From positions 887,501 to 951,500 of the forward strand of contig NZ_BLPI01000001.1 of NCBI RefSeq assembly GCF_019649015.1: a DNA stretch of 64,000 bases, given 5' to 3'. This DNA is from Agarivorans litoreus (GTDB taxonomy: Bacteria; Pseudomonadota; Gammaproteobacteria; Enterobacterales; Celerinatantimonadaceae). Shown here in pieces: positions 54,572 to 63,671 of this stretch. The position numbers and the translations under genes are program-made. The notes under the pieces were generated by a model. That model worked only from the letters and a program-made list of their open reading frames with translations. It was not told the origin of the DNA and searched no databases. Position 1 is the first letter of the stretch. Every line of letters starts with the position of its first letter.

Positions 54572-54600
54572 AAAAGGTGATGCTAAGCATCACCTTTTTT
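54572..54600. terminator. bidirectional terminator between lpp and the L,D-transpeptidase gene
   Basis: AGGTGATGC (54575-54583), loop TAA, GCATCACCT (54587-54595), with A run before and T run after. On plus it ends lpp; on minus it ends the transpeptidase gene, whose stop codon touches the T run. Confidence 0.92.
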
Positions 54601-55511
54601 TATCCTTGTTTTTCACCTACCGACAAAGCAATACCTTGCTGGTTTTTCAGCGCTTGATTCACCACCGACGAGTCAACCCCTGATTGAGTAATAAACTTAA
54701 TATCATCACGACTCAATTGTAAGGTAGTTGCTTGGGTTACTTCTTCTTCAGAGCGATTAAGCGGCTGGTGCACTTCTAATAAATACTCACCACTAGGTTC
54801 AAGCGAATGTTTAATCGATTGATTAATGATCCTCACCGGCGTTTTCACATTAACCTGCGAAAACAGATATTCAATATCGTCGGGAAACAAACGAATGCAA
54901 CCAGAGCTTACGCGCAGGCCAACACCAAATTCTTTGTTAGTGCCATGAATTAAATATTCACCATTACCATAAGCCAAACGCAAGGCATATTCACCCAGTG
55001 GATTTTCTGGCCCTGCCTGTACAACTGGTGGCAAAATAATGCCCTTGGCTGCATATTCATTACGAATATTTTGAGTAGGTGTCCAAGTAGGTTGCTCACG
55101 TTTTTGACTAATGTAAGTGCTCATCTCTGGTGTTTCGCGGCCAATTCGACCAATGCCAATGGGTAAAACATCTACCTCGGTGCTATTTGGGCGAAAGTAA
55201 TACAAACGCAACTCGGCAAGATTTACCACCACCCCTTTGCGCTCCACATCGGGCAGCAAAATTTGCGTGGGAATAAGAAGCTCGGTACCTTCCTCTGGTA
55301 AGAAAGGGTCTACCCCTTTATTCGCCGCCATTACCGCTAAAAAACCTACGCCATAACGCTCGGCGATAAGCGCTATAGTTTCGCCTTTTTGCACTCTGTG
55401 CCATTGGTTTCCGCCCAACAGGCGACTGCCATCTTCGGGTAAATCGTAAGTTAAGGCTGAAACTGAAAATGCCATACATAGGGCAACACAGGCCAATAAA
55501 ATCTGTTTCAT
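54600..55511 (-). CDS. L,D-transpeptidase (YbiS/ErfK type) with LysM domain
   Basis: A 303-residue periplasmic enzyme. Signal peptide ends near FSVSA. A LysM domain (about 38-85, HRVQKGETIALIAERYGVGF) binds peptidoglycan. The YkuD catalytic domain has HGTNKEFGVGLRVSSGCIRL, with the catalytic Cys in SGCIR. It links Lpp to meso-diaminopimelate or makes 3-3 cross-links. It is convergent with lpp, which strongly suggests that Lpp is its substrate. Length and motifs are complete. Confidence 0.94.
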   Translation of the reverse strand: MKQILLACVALCMAFSVSALTYDLPEDGSRLLGGNQWHRVQKGETIALIAERYGVGFLAVMAANKGVDPFLPEEGTELLIPTQILLPDVERKGVVVNLAELRLYYFRPNSTEVDVLPIGIGRIGRETPEMSTYISQKREQPTWTPTQNIRNEYAAKGIILPPVVQAGPENPLGEYALRLAYGNGEYLIHGTNKEFGVGLRVSSGCIRLFPDDIEYLFSQVNVKTPVRIINQSIKHSLEPSGEYLLEVHQPLNRSEEEVTQATTLQLSRDDIKFITQSGVDSSVVNQALKNQQGIALSVGEKQG

Positions 55512-55784
55512 TTAATCTGTAGTGTTAAATAGTGATAATTCCAACATACCACTATTACTTTAGAAATTCGACAAGCTCCGCTGGCTATCTCTGTTAAAAA
55601 CAAGCTGATAGTACCGCTTTATGCTGCTTCACTATGCAACATCAAAAAACCGCCGTATAAAGTAGCTCACAAAGCTAGCTTCCATCTACGAAGCCAGTAT
55701 CATAGCGGAAGATAAATTTAGCGAATTTGGGTGTATGCTTTAGCGACACAAAAATTCGAGTATAGACCCTTAAAGGAACGGCAA

Positions 55785-57449
55785 ATGGCCCAATTTATTT
55801 ATACGATGAACCGCGTTGGTAAAATCGTTCCCCCTAAAAAACATATTCTTAAAAATATTTCTTTAAGCTTTTTCCCTGGCGCTAAAATTGGCGTACTCGG
55901 TTTAAACGGCTCGGGTAAATCTACCCTGTTACGCATTATGGCAGGTATTGATACCGATATTGAGGGTGAAGCGCGTGCTAACCCAGGAACCAAAATTGGT
56001 TACCTTGCCCAAGAACCTCAAATGGACTTAGACAAAACAGTTCGCGAAGTGGTTGAAGAAGCAGTAGCGGTGGTAAAAAATGCCCAAACTCGCTTAGACC
56101 AAGTTTATGCCGAATACGCAGAACCCGATGCAGACTTTGACGCCTTAGCTAAAGAGCAAGGTGAACTAGAAGCGATTTTAGCCACTCATGATGCACACAG
56201 TTTAGAGAACCAATTAGAGCGCGCAGCCGATGCTTTGCGCCTACCAGAGTGGGACCAAAAAATTGAAAAGCTGTCTGGGGGTGAACGTCGCCGCGTAGCG
56301 CTGTGTCGCTTGTTGCTTGAAAAACCAGACATGCTGCTACTAGACGAACCAACCAACCACTTAGATGCAGAATCCGTAGCTTGGTTAGAGCGCTTCTTAC
56401 ATGATTATGAAGGTACTGTTGTGGCGGTAACCCACGACCGTTACTTCCTCGATAACGTAGCAGGCTGGATTCTAGAACTAGACCGCGGTGAAGGTATTCC
56501 ATGGGAAGGTAACTACTCTTCTTGGCTAGAACAAAAAGAAGAACGCTTGAACCGAGAGGCCTCTCAAGAAAAAGCTCGAATGAAATCAATTCAGAAAGAG
56601 CTGGAATGGGTTCGTTCAAACGCGAAAGGTCGTCAAAGTAAAAGTAAATCCCGTATGGCTCGCTTTGAAGAGCTGAATACTCAAAGCTTCCAAAGCCGAA
56701 ATGAAACCAACGAACTATTTATTCCTGCTGCGCAACGCCTAGGTGATAAGGTTATTGATGTTACTAACTTGTCTAAGTCTTATGATGGACGAGTACTTAT
56801 TAATGACCTGTCATTTAGCATTCCTAAGGGAGCGATTGTAGGTATTATCGGTCCTAACGGCGCGGGCAAATCGACCCTCTTTAAGATGATTACCGGAGCA
56901 GAGAAAGCAGACTCTGGTAGCGTAGAAATTGGCGAAAGTGTTCAAATAGCTAGCGTAGATCAGTTCCGTGATGCGATGGATGATAAAGCCACCGTATGGC
57001 AAGAAGTGTCTGGCGGTTCCGATATACTAAAAATTGGTAATATCGAAGTACCAAGTCGCGCTTATGTCGGTCGATTCAACTTTAGAGGTGGAGACCAACA
57101 AAAGCGAGTGGGCGAGCTATCGGGTGGTGAACGTGGCCGTTTGCATTTGGCTAAGTTACTGCAAACTGGTGGCAACGTGCTGCTATTAGATGAACCAACC
57201 AACGACCTAGATGTTGAAACATTACGCGCACTAGAAAACGCACTCTTGGAATTTGCTGGCTGCGCCATGGTTATCTCGCATGACCGTTGGTTCTTAGACC
57301 GTATCGCCACTCACATTCTAGATTACCGCGACGAAGGGCAAGTAAACTTCCATGCTGGTAACTTTACCGAGTACGAAGCTTGGTTAAAAGAAACCATTGG
57401 CGAAGAAGCTGCTCAGCCTCATCGCATAAAATACAAACGTATTAGCTAA
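55785..57449 (+). CDS. ettA: energy-dependent translational throttle protein EttA
   Basis: A 554-residue ABC-F protein that gates the first peptide bond step at the ribosomal E site according to ATP/ADP. Two ATPase domains: Walker A GLNGSGKST near 39 and GPNGAGKST near 356; signatures LSGGERRRVALC and LSGGERGRLHLAK; Walker B MLLLDEPTNHLD and VLLLDEPTNDLD. The arm between (RLDQVYAEYAEPDADF) and the linker (SNAKGRQSKSKSRMARFEEL) are EttA-type. ATG 55785 follows AAAGGAACGG; an earlier in-frame start would add 18 residues. Confidence 0.96.
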   Translation: MAQFIYTMNRVGKIVPPKKHILKNISLSFFPGAKIGVLGLNGSGKSTLLRIMAGIDTDIEGEARANPGTKIGYLAQEPQMDLDKTVREVVEEAVAVVKNAQTRLDQVYAEYAEPDADFDALAKEQGELEAILATHDAHSLENQLERAADALRLPEWDQKIEKLSGGERRRVALCRLLLEKPDMLLLDEPTNHLDAESVAWLERFLHDYEGTVVAVTHDRYFLDNVAGWILELDRGEGIPWEGNYSSWLEQKEERLNREASQEKARMKSIQKELEWVRSNAKGRQSKSKSRMARFEELNTQSFQSRNETNELFIPAAQRLGDKVIDVTNLSKSYDGRVLINDLSFSIPKGAIVGIIGPNGAGKSTLFKMITGAEKADSGSVEIGESVQIASVDQFRDAMDDKATVWQEVSGGSDILKIGNIEVPSRAYVGRFNFRGGDQQKRVGELSGGERGRLHLAKLLQTGGNVLLLDEPTNDLDVETLRALENALLEFAGCAMVISHDRWFLDRIATHILDYRDEGQVNFHAGNFTEYEAWLKETIGEEAAQPHRIKYKRIS

Positions 57450-57461
57450 GTATGAGGATTA

Positions 57462-57487
57462 AAAAAGGCCACTTACGTGGCCTTTTT
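57462..57487. terminator. bidirectional terminator between ettA and the TPR gene
   Basis: AAAAAGGCCAC (57462-57472), loop TTAC, GTGGCCTTTTT (57477-57487), perfect. It serves ettA on plus and the TPR gene on minus. Confidence 0.95.
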
Positions 57488-57503
57488 AATTCCTCCAAGG
57501 GGC

Positions 57504-60302
57504 TTAGCCTAAGCTCTCCAATAATACTTTAGCGTCTTCATACTCAGAGAATTGCTGATCCAACTCCACCGCTGCTTCTGCTTCCGCTTTAGCCTCGACC
57601 TTACGCCCCAACTTACTAAGAGCAACAGCCAAATGATAACGAATCGCAGCATCCGATGCGTTCATTGTGTAGGCTTCTCGCAAGTAAACTAAACCTTGGT
57701 CAACATTGCCGCGCTGTACTTCAATCCAGCCAATAGTGTCTAAAATAGCGGCGTTTTTAGCGCCTTGCTCTACTACCTGTGCAACGGTTTGATAAGCTTT
57801 ATCTAAGTCTTGGCCAGAGTAGATATTTGCCAAGTTATTCAAAATCCCCGGATCTTGCGTTAATGCTGGCAAGGCGAGCAGGTCTTCATAGTGTTGTTGA
57901 GCTTTAACAAGCTGCTTATGGTGCAAATAGCTATCGGCTAAAATACGTTTATGCCAAGCCAACTCTGCAGCAGTAGTAACTAAACCTTCCATTTGTTGAT
58001 GAAAAGCATCATCGGCAATGCCTTGCTTAGCCAGTTGATACAAACGCACTACCGCCTCTCGATTAAACGCATTCAACTCTACAGCTTTACTGTAACTTTG
58101 CTGCGCTTGTTCCTTTTGGCTCTTGCGCATTTGAATATCGCCTTGCAAGAGAAACAACTGGCTACTTTCACCAAATTTGTTGGCTAAATCCGCCACCGTC
58201 TTTTCTGCAGCTTCCAAGTCGTTTTGTTCCAGTTCTACTTTAGTTAATAGGATCAACGTTGACATATTTTCTGGTGCCAACTGGTGAGACTTTAATAAAG
58301 AACTCTTGGCATTTGCTAACTGCTTGGCCTGGGCCTGCATTCTGGCTAAGCCTATTAACTTATTTGGCTGCTCTTTCCAAATACTGTCTAATAAACCTAA
58401 GGGGTAGTCTGCGTCTTCATATCGCTCTAATCGAATAAGAATTTCTGCATAAGCACTTAAGTAACGCTCATTCAAAATATACTCTCGATTTAGCTTCTCA
58501 ACTTCGGCTAAGGCATTCGACCATTGTGCTGTTTGCATATACGTATCAAGTTTTAGCTCGCGTGCCTGGCGATTGTCTTGTTCGTATAGCAAAACTTTAT
58601 CAAGCTGTTCAGTCGCTTCTAGATAGCTTTTTTGCTCAAGGTGAATGCGAGCAGCCAAAAGGTGACTTGGCGTGTGCTGTTTGTTTATTGCTAACAAGGT
58701 GTCTAAGATTTGTAGTGCTTCTTCAGTGCTGCCCTGGGCTCTCAAGACCACCGCTTTGTTAAAGCTAGCGCCTACATTATTGGGGTTGGTTGCTAACACT
58801 TCATCAAGATAACGCAGTGCCAATTCTGCTTGTTCAGTTTTAATGTAATAAGCAGCAATCAAATTTTGCGCATTAGCATTGTTTATGTTTCTGGCAATTA
58901 AACTCTCAATTACCGGGCTAGCTTGGTCAAACTTGTTCAGTTCTAAAGCCAACTCACCTTTCAACTGTAACCACTTTATTGGCGCGTTATCCTCGGTAAA
59001 AGGAAGCGCTTCCAACAAACTTAAGGCCCGCTCGGATTCACCACTTGCCCGAGCCAATTCAGCATCCAAAATCACCATGTAATTTGAGTCGCTATGGTAG
59101 GCTCTAATTTGCTCAAAGGCTTGTTGAGCCGCGCGTAACCTACCAGCATCAATGTACAAATACACGAGTTGAACCGACAAGCCTAAGTCGCGAATGATGT
59201 AATCGAAGTTATCTTGCAGAAGTAACTGCAGCTTGTAGGACTCATTGTTACGAAGATAAAGCTTAGACAGCATTCGGGTAGCCCCAAGATCACTGGGCTT
59301 TTGACGCAAGTACTGACTGAGGTACTGCTGGGCTTTTTCGTCGTTTTCTAGAATAAATTCCGACGCGCCCTGAATAAATAGCAAGGTGTTTGCGTCTGTT
59401 AGCTCCTCAGTTTCTGCAGCAGAAACTTTTTGAGATAAATCCGCTAAGGCTCGCTCGGCCATTTCGGTATTATCTTCACCGGCAAACAAAGTAGCACCAA
59501 TCAGTATCGCCGTGGGATCATTGGGTGTTTGTTCTTGGATCTGCTTTAAATAGCGTTTAGCTTGCTCAGTCTGATTAAGCTTAAGGTGAGTCATCACTAA
59601 GCTTCGCAAGATTTTTGGGTCTTGAGGATCAAGTTGATAAGCCGTTTGATAATGTTCCAAGGCGAGGGGTAAGTTGTTCTGACTCGCTGCCAAGTCCCCT
59701 TTCAGCAACCATGTTCTCTCATTATTTTTGGCTATTTGTAATGAGCGCTCTATCCATTGTTCTGCAAGTACGTATTCTTTTTGTCTTAAATATAAGGTTG
59801 CCAAGGTATTCATCGCACTTGGCTTGTTCGGCATAAGTTTAGTGGCTTGCTCAAATTCATTGCGTGCTAATTCTGGTTGAGCATTCTTCAAATAAATTCG
59901 ACCACGCAATAGCTTCCACTCAAATAAACTCGGGTTAGAGAACTCATTAATTCGTTCTTCAAACGCAAGCAGTTCGTTGGTTTTTCCCTGCAACATTAAA
60001 ATATTGCCAAGCAATGGCAACACCAAATTAATGTCGGCCCCTAAAGCTAGGGCTTCTTCTAACTGTTTCTCAGCAGAACCTAAGTTATTTGCGTTAAAGT
60101 ATACTTTGGCAAGCAGTAGCTTTGAGGAAAGGTGTTCAGGATTAGCTTTTAGTGCATTTTTTAAATGGATGAAGGCTTCATTCTCTTCTCCACTATAAAA
60201 GGCTTTAACGGCGAGTTCGTACTCGTTAGCCTGCTGATCTGCGAAGCTAAGATTCGTTACACACAGTAAACACAGAGCTACTAAAAATTTGTTAATTATC
60301 AA
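57504..60302 (-). CDS. PrsT-like TPR-repeat protein (PEP-CTERM system)
   Basis: A 932-residue exported protein with a signal peptide (IINKFLVALCLLCVTNLSFA) and TPR units nearly from end to end. They are spaced about 34 residues, for example AYYIKTEQAELALRYLDEVL and NPNNVGASFNKAVVLRAQG. Length, single-protein TPR layout and the position beside a PEP-CTERM gene fit PrsT, a putative PEP-CTERM/EPS export-system protein. The mature part should lie in the periplasm. No exosortase or EPS genes are in the window. It could also be a general TPR scaffold. Confidence 0.78.
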   Translation of the reverse strand: MIINKFLVALCLLCVTNLSFADQQANEYELAVKAFYSGEENEAFIHLKNALKANPEHLSSKLLLAKVYFNANNLGSAEKQLEEALALGADINLVLPLLGNILMLQGKTNELLAFEERINEFSNPSLFEWKLLRGRIYLKNAQPELARNEFEQATKLMPNKPSAMNTLATLYLRQKEYVLAEQWIERSLQIAKNNERTWLLKGDLAASQNNLPLALEHYQTAYQLDPQDPKILRSLVMTHLKLNQTEQAKRYLKQIQEQTPNDPTAILIGATLFAGEDNTEMAERALADLSQKVSAAETEELTDANTLLFIQGASEFILENDEKAQQYLSQYLRQKPSDLGATRMLSKLYLRNNESYKLQLLLQDNFDYIIRDLGLSVQLVYLYIDAGRLRAAQQAFEQIRAYHSDSNYMVILDAELARASGESERALSLLEALPFTEDNAPIKWLQLKGELALELNKFDQASPVIESLIARNINNANAQNLIAAYYIKTEQAELALRYLDEVLATNPNNVGASFNKAVVLRAQGSTEEALQILDTLLAINKQHTPSHLLAARIHLEQKSYLEATEQLDKVLLYEQDNRQARELKLDTYMQTAQWSNALAEVEKLNREYILNERYLSAYAEILIRLERYEDADYPLGLLDSIWKEQPNKLIGLARMQAQAKQLANAKSSLLKSHQLAPENMSTLILLTKVELEQNDLEAAEKTVADLANKFGESSQLFLLQGDIQMRKSQKEQAQQSYSKAVELNAFNREAVVRLYQLAKQGIADDAFHQQMEGLVTTAAELAWHKRILADSYLHHKQLVKAQQHYEDLLALPALTQDPGILNNLANIYSGQDLDKAYQTVAQVVEQGAKNAAILDTIGWIEVQRGNVDQGLVYLREAYTMNASDAAIRYHLAVALSKLGRKVEAKAEAEAAVELDQQFSEYEDAKVLLESLG

Positions 60303-60382
60303 AGCTAATTCCTTGTTGCTTCAAGGGCTAGTCAATTAAGCCTTAAACAGTATCTAATGAACAGGTAGTAAAAAAAAGACAA

Positions 60383-60415
60383 AAAAATACGAAATACAGA
60401 GTATTTCGTATTTTT
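60383..60415 (-). terminator. terminator of the PEP-CTERM gene
   Basis: A perfect 15-bp stem, AAAAATACGAAATAC (60383-60397) and GTATTTCGTATTTTT (60401-60415), with a 3-base loop. On minus it is followed by a further T-rich tract. It ends 28 bases after the PEP-CTERM stop. Confidence 0.9.
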
Positions 60416-60442
60416 GATTAAACAGGAAAAGGAAGTATTGGT

Positions 60443-61183
60443 TTAAGCTTGGCGCTTTCTGCTACGTAATGCGATGCCAAGTAAACCAGCAGCAAACATT
60501 AATACTGTGCCTGGTTCTGGTACGCTGGTTACAGGTACTTGAGGGCTGTTCGCTTTAACACCAGCCAACTTAAATGCATCGTTAGCGGTTGAGAAACCCA
60601 TATCTCCAAAAATTGGGTTATATGCACCAATTAACCAATACTTAGAAGAAGCACTAGAGCTGATTGCTTGATATGCGTATGAGTTAGCATCATCAACCTG
60701 AGCTTCAGTTGACCAAGCACTTGCCACGTCTCCCCAGTTACTACCCGCTAAAGTAGGAGTATCGTTACCAGAGTATGCTAATACAGTTACATCAGCCTCA
60801 CGGTTACGCCCCTCTTTAGCCCAGCCCAACGAGAAACCAGCAAGGTTTACTGCTTCATCGAAGCTAAGTAAAACCATGTCATAATCTTTCTTCCAGTCAC
60901 GATTGTTGTAGCTGTCGATTGCATGGTCTGGAGAGCTTCCACCTTCATCACGGTTTTGTAATGTCAAACCATAACCGTTTGCATAATCTAGCTCGCCACT
61001 TTCGATATTCTGAGCACCACCGTCGGTATTAGACCACCCTGAAAGAGTAAGACCGTTACCACTGAAGGTATTCCCATTACCGCTTCCGCTTTCGGTAAAT
61101 GTGCTAAAGTCCCAAGTCTGAGTAGAGCCAAAAGCAGACAACGAAACCGCGCAACTTGCTACTAATAAAATTTGTTTAAACAC
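60443..61183 (-). CDS. PEP-CTERM sorting domain protein
   Basis: A 246-residue exported protein. Signal peptide (FKQILLVASCAVSLSAFGS). The mature part is Ser/Gly/Asn/Asp-rich beta-type, with NGLTLSGWSNTDGGAQN and LLSFDEAVNLAGFSLGW, resembling small exported adhesin-like or glycan-associated proteins. The C-terminal tag is VPEPGTVLMFAAGLLGIALRSRKRQA-type: VPEP, hydrophobic segment, basic end. This is processed by an exosortase (XrtA-type). The exosortase itself is not in the window. Confidence 0.9.
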   Translation of the reverse strand: MFKQILLVASCAVSLSAFGSTQTWDFSTFTESGSGNGNTFSGNGLTLSGWSNTDGGAQNIESGELDYANGYGLTLQNRDEGGSSPDHAIDSYNNRDWKKDYDMVLLSFDEAVNLAGFSLGWAKEGRNREADVTVLAYSGNDTPTLAGSNWGDVASAWSTEAQVDDANSYAYQAISSSASSKYWLIGAYNPIFGDMGFSTANDAFKLAGVKANSPQVPVTSVPEPGTVLMFAAGLLGIALRSRKRQA

Positions 61184-61425
61184 AGTGCCCCCAAAATAGC
61201 AGTATGTATATCTTTAATATCACTAAGCCAAATAAAGCAAAAATCAAGCCAAGATAAATAACTCTTTATATACAGCAACTTAAATAATAGATCTTAATTA
61301 TTATGGTCATATTGTAAAAAATACCGACAACAATTGCTGAGTTTTTGCGCTCATTGCTAATCAGTGCATCAAATAAATGGCAAATATTCTATATAAAAGA
61401 GTAACATCTACGCTCAAAAAACACA

Positions 61426-62163
61426 CTACCAATAACGTTCTACCGTTACTTGTCCTGGCTTTCTCCGAAGGTTTTTCTTTAAGCCTTTATTCTCAAGTAT
61501 GCTTTGAGCATCAGTGATCATTTGCGGATTGCCACACATGATCACCTGAGAGTCTTGAGCGTTAAGACTAAGCCCTACTGAATTCTCCAGCTGATCCATT
61601 TCCAGTGCTGCTGGGATCCTAGCCCGTAGTGCGCCGGCGCAATCTTCTCTGGTTACCATGGCTTGAAAGACAAATTTATCCGCTTGCTCATTTAAGTATT
61701 TATCGATCAGTTCTTGATAAGCAATGTCCTTAGCTTTTCGTACGCCGTAAACCAGCACAATTTTCTCGAAGCGCTCCCAAGGCTCTGGCGTTTCTAATAT
61801 TGAGAAAAATGGGCCTATTCCAGTACCCGTTCCGATTAACCAAAGGTGCTTAGCGGGAGGGACTTCGTCTAATACCATAAACCCTGCTGCCGCAGTTGAA
61901 ACTTCAATACTATCGCCAGCTTGCAATAAGTGTAAATTGGGTGACAACAGCCCATCTTCCACCTTAATAGCCAGTATTTCTATGTAGTCGGTGCTGGGAG
62001 GGTTAACCAGCGAGTAAGCACGAGCAATACGTTTGTTGTCTCGCATTTCAGACAACTTGATAAACTGCCCTGCAACAAAAGGGTCTATCTCTGCTTTAAT
62101 GCGTAAGGAAAACAGTTCATCGTTCCAATCAATGCGTTGAATAACTTTACCTTCAGTCCACAT
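61426..62163 (-). CDS. fpr: ferredoxin-NADP+ reductase
   Basis: A 245-residue flavoenzyme. The ATG at 62163 follows AGGAGC; an in-frame ATG at 62181 adds six unsupported residues. The FAD part has RAYSLVNPPSTDY; the NADP part has LWLIGTGTGIGPFFSILE and MCGNPQMI near the end, and the C-terminus VERYW is the FpR type. It moves electrons between NADPH and ferredoxin/flavodoxin. It lies 24 bases after the lipocalin gene stop on the same strand. Confidence 0.93.
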   Translation of the reverse strand: MWTEGKVIQRIDWNDELFSLRIKAEIDPFVAGQFIKLSEMRDNKRIARAYSLVNPPSTDYIEILAIKVEDGLLSPNLHLLQAGDSIEVSTAAAGFMVLDEVPPAKHLWLIGTGTGIGPFFSILETPEPWERFEKIVLVYGVRKAKDIAYQELIDKYLNEQADKFVFQAMVTREDCAGALRARIPAALEMDQLENSVGLSLNAQDSQVIMCGNPQMITDAQSILENKGLKKNLRRKPGQVTVERYW

Positions 62164-62187
62164 AGTTGCTCCTGTTGTCACATCTCT

Positions 62188-62727
62188 TTACTCTTTTGAC
62201 GTTATCACATCACTATGGTGCTCAACAAAAATTAACTCTCTGGTGTCAAAGCCAAGCGCTTTAGCTTGATGTACCAAATCGGTACGAATGGCGTGCGATA
62301 GCTCGGGGCTTCTGGCCAACAACCACAAATAGTCTCGGTTTGGCCCTGCAACTAGAGCATATTGATAGTCTTTTTCATCTAAAGCAAACACCACGTAAGC
62401 GCCGTAAAATGGCCTAAAGAATGACACTTTCAAGTGTGCAACATCAGGCTCACTAACAAACTGTGCTACGCCTTCTGCTTCAAACCATTGGTGGTCTTGC
62501 TCGGAAAAGCCTTTATTAAGAACAGATACCTTACCGTCATCACGCAGGGTATAAGTCGCAGTAACGTGGCTCATGCCGCGCTCAAATGAATGATCCAAGC
62601 GGGCGATTTCGTACCAAGTGCCTAAGTACTTATCTAGATTGAAATTCTGAACAGGTTCAATACCTTCAGGCTTAGAACTGCAAGCACTCAATGCTAGCAT
62701 AGCAATGATGATTAACACTTTTTGCAT
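62188..62727 (-). CDS. blc: lipocalin family lipoprotein (Blc type)
   Basis: A 179-residue outer-membrane lipoprotein. The ATG at 62727 follows GGGAAGG and opens a lipoprotein signal with lipobox LSAC; the frame is open upstream into the permease gene but without support. The lipocalin motif GTWYEIARLDHSFERGMSHVTATY stands at about 30-53 and the closing YLWLLARSPEL at about 130-140. Blc-type lipocalins bind fatty acids or lysophospholipids. Confidence 0.92.
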   Translation of the reverse strand: MQKVLIIIAMLALSACSSKPEGIEPVQNFNLDKYLGTWYEIARLDHSFERGMSHVTATYTLRDDGKVSVLNKGFSEQDHQWFEAEGVAQFVSEPDVAHLKVSFFRPFYGAYVVFALDEKDYQYALVAGPNRDYLWLLARSPELSHAIRTDLVHQAKALGFDTRELIFVEHHSDVITSKE

Positions 62728-62759
62728 ACTACCTTCCCTATAAATTGGCGCTATGGGTT

Positions 62760-63518
62760 CTAAAACCACAATGCGGCCACGCAACCTACTAAGGTCATCA
62801 CAAACAAAAACCATTTAAGCGTATTAGCAGCAGCTTTTATGGCAAATTTAACCGCGTAGTGCGCGCCAACAATATAACCAATAGCTAATATTAAACCCGG
62901 TAGCCATAACACTTGGTCACGGGCGATAAAGACCACCAAGGCCACACTAGTAAAAGCAATGGTACATACTAATTTCAGCGCGTTAGCCCTAACTAAATCG
63001 TAGCGCAAACTCCCAGCCAACGCGGCAACCAAAATAAACCCGACCCCAGCTTGTACAAAACCGCCGTAAAAACCTGCGACGGCCAAGCTCCATTTAGCTG
63101 AGGGAGTATCTTTCATCTTACGCGCTTCAGTTCCTGCCTCGGGAGCAACAACACTAGGTTTAATCAGCATTAATGCCGCCATCGCCAGCATGGCGCCAAG
63201 CAACAAATATTTAATGATCCATGAAGGAGCATAGGAGGCCGCTACTGCGCCAACCAAACCACCCACCAAGGTTGGCCATAAAATTGGGGCTACGTCATCA
63301 GTGTCCAATTTACCGTGTTTTTTAAAGCCAAGTACCCCGGTTAAACACTGCAAAAAAATACCCACCCTATTGGTTGCGTTTGCAACCTCTGCAGGCATCC
63401 CCATTACCATTAACGCAGGAAGTGTTAGATTCGATCCCCCTCCCGCCAAGGTATTGATAACTCCAGCAAATAATCCTACTGTGAGTAACAACACTCCATG
63501 ATAAATTGTGAAATCCAT
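62760..63518 (-). CDS. sulfite exporter TauE/SafE family permease
   Basis: A 252-residue inner-membrane protein of about eight helices. The start VGLFAGVINTLAGGGSNLTLPALM and the second half AGFYGGFVQAGVGFILVAAL are the paired TauE/SafE motifs. The group moves sulfite, sulfoacetate or other organic sulfonates, or unknown anions. It leads a same-strand cluster with the lipocalin and fpr genes, 32 bases apart. The substrate is unknown. Confidence 0.9.
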   Translation of the reverse strand: MDFTIYHGVLLLTVGLFAGVINTLAGGGSNLTLPALMVMGMPAEVANATNRVGIFLQCLTGVLGFKKHGKLDTDDVAPILWPTLVGGLVGAVAASYAPSWIIKYLLLGAMLAMAALMLIKPSVVAPEAGTEARKMKDTPSAKWSLAVAGFYGGFVQAGVGFILVAALAGSLRYDLVRANALKLVCTIAFTSVALVVFIARDQVLWLPGLILAIGYIVGAHYAVKFAIKAAANTLKWFLFVMTLVGCVAALWF

Positions 63519-63671
63519 TTAGCGCCTCATTAGCCCTTTAATAAGTTTGACCTTATCACTGACGCAGGCTTTATTCAGTAGCAGATTTATATCTTTAGTC
63601 TAAGCTGAGATTTTTCTATGCCAGAATAAACTTAACGTTATATGGATATCAGTAGTAAAAGGAATGGTTCA

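Noticed and set aside
62728-62814. Upstream extension of the lipocalin gene
   Set aside because: It overlaps the TauE/SafE gene and precedes a clear lipoprotein signal with its own ribosome site.
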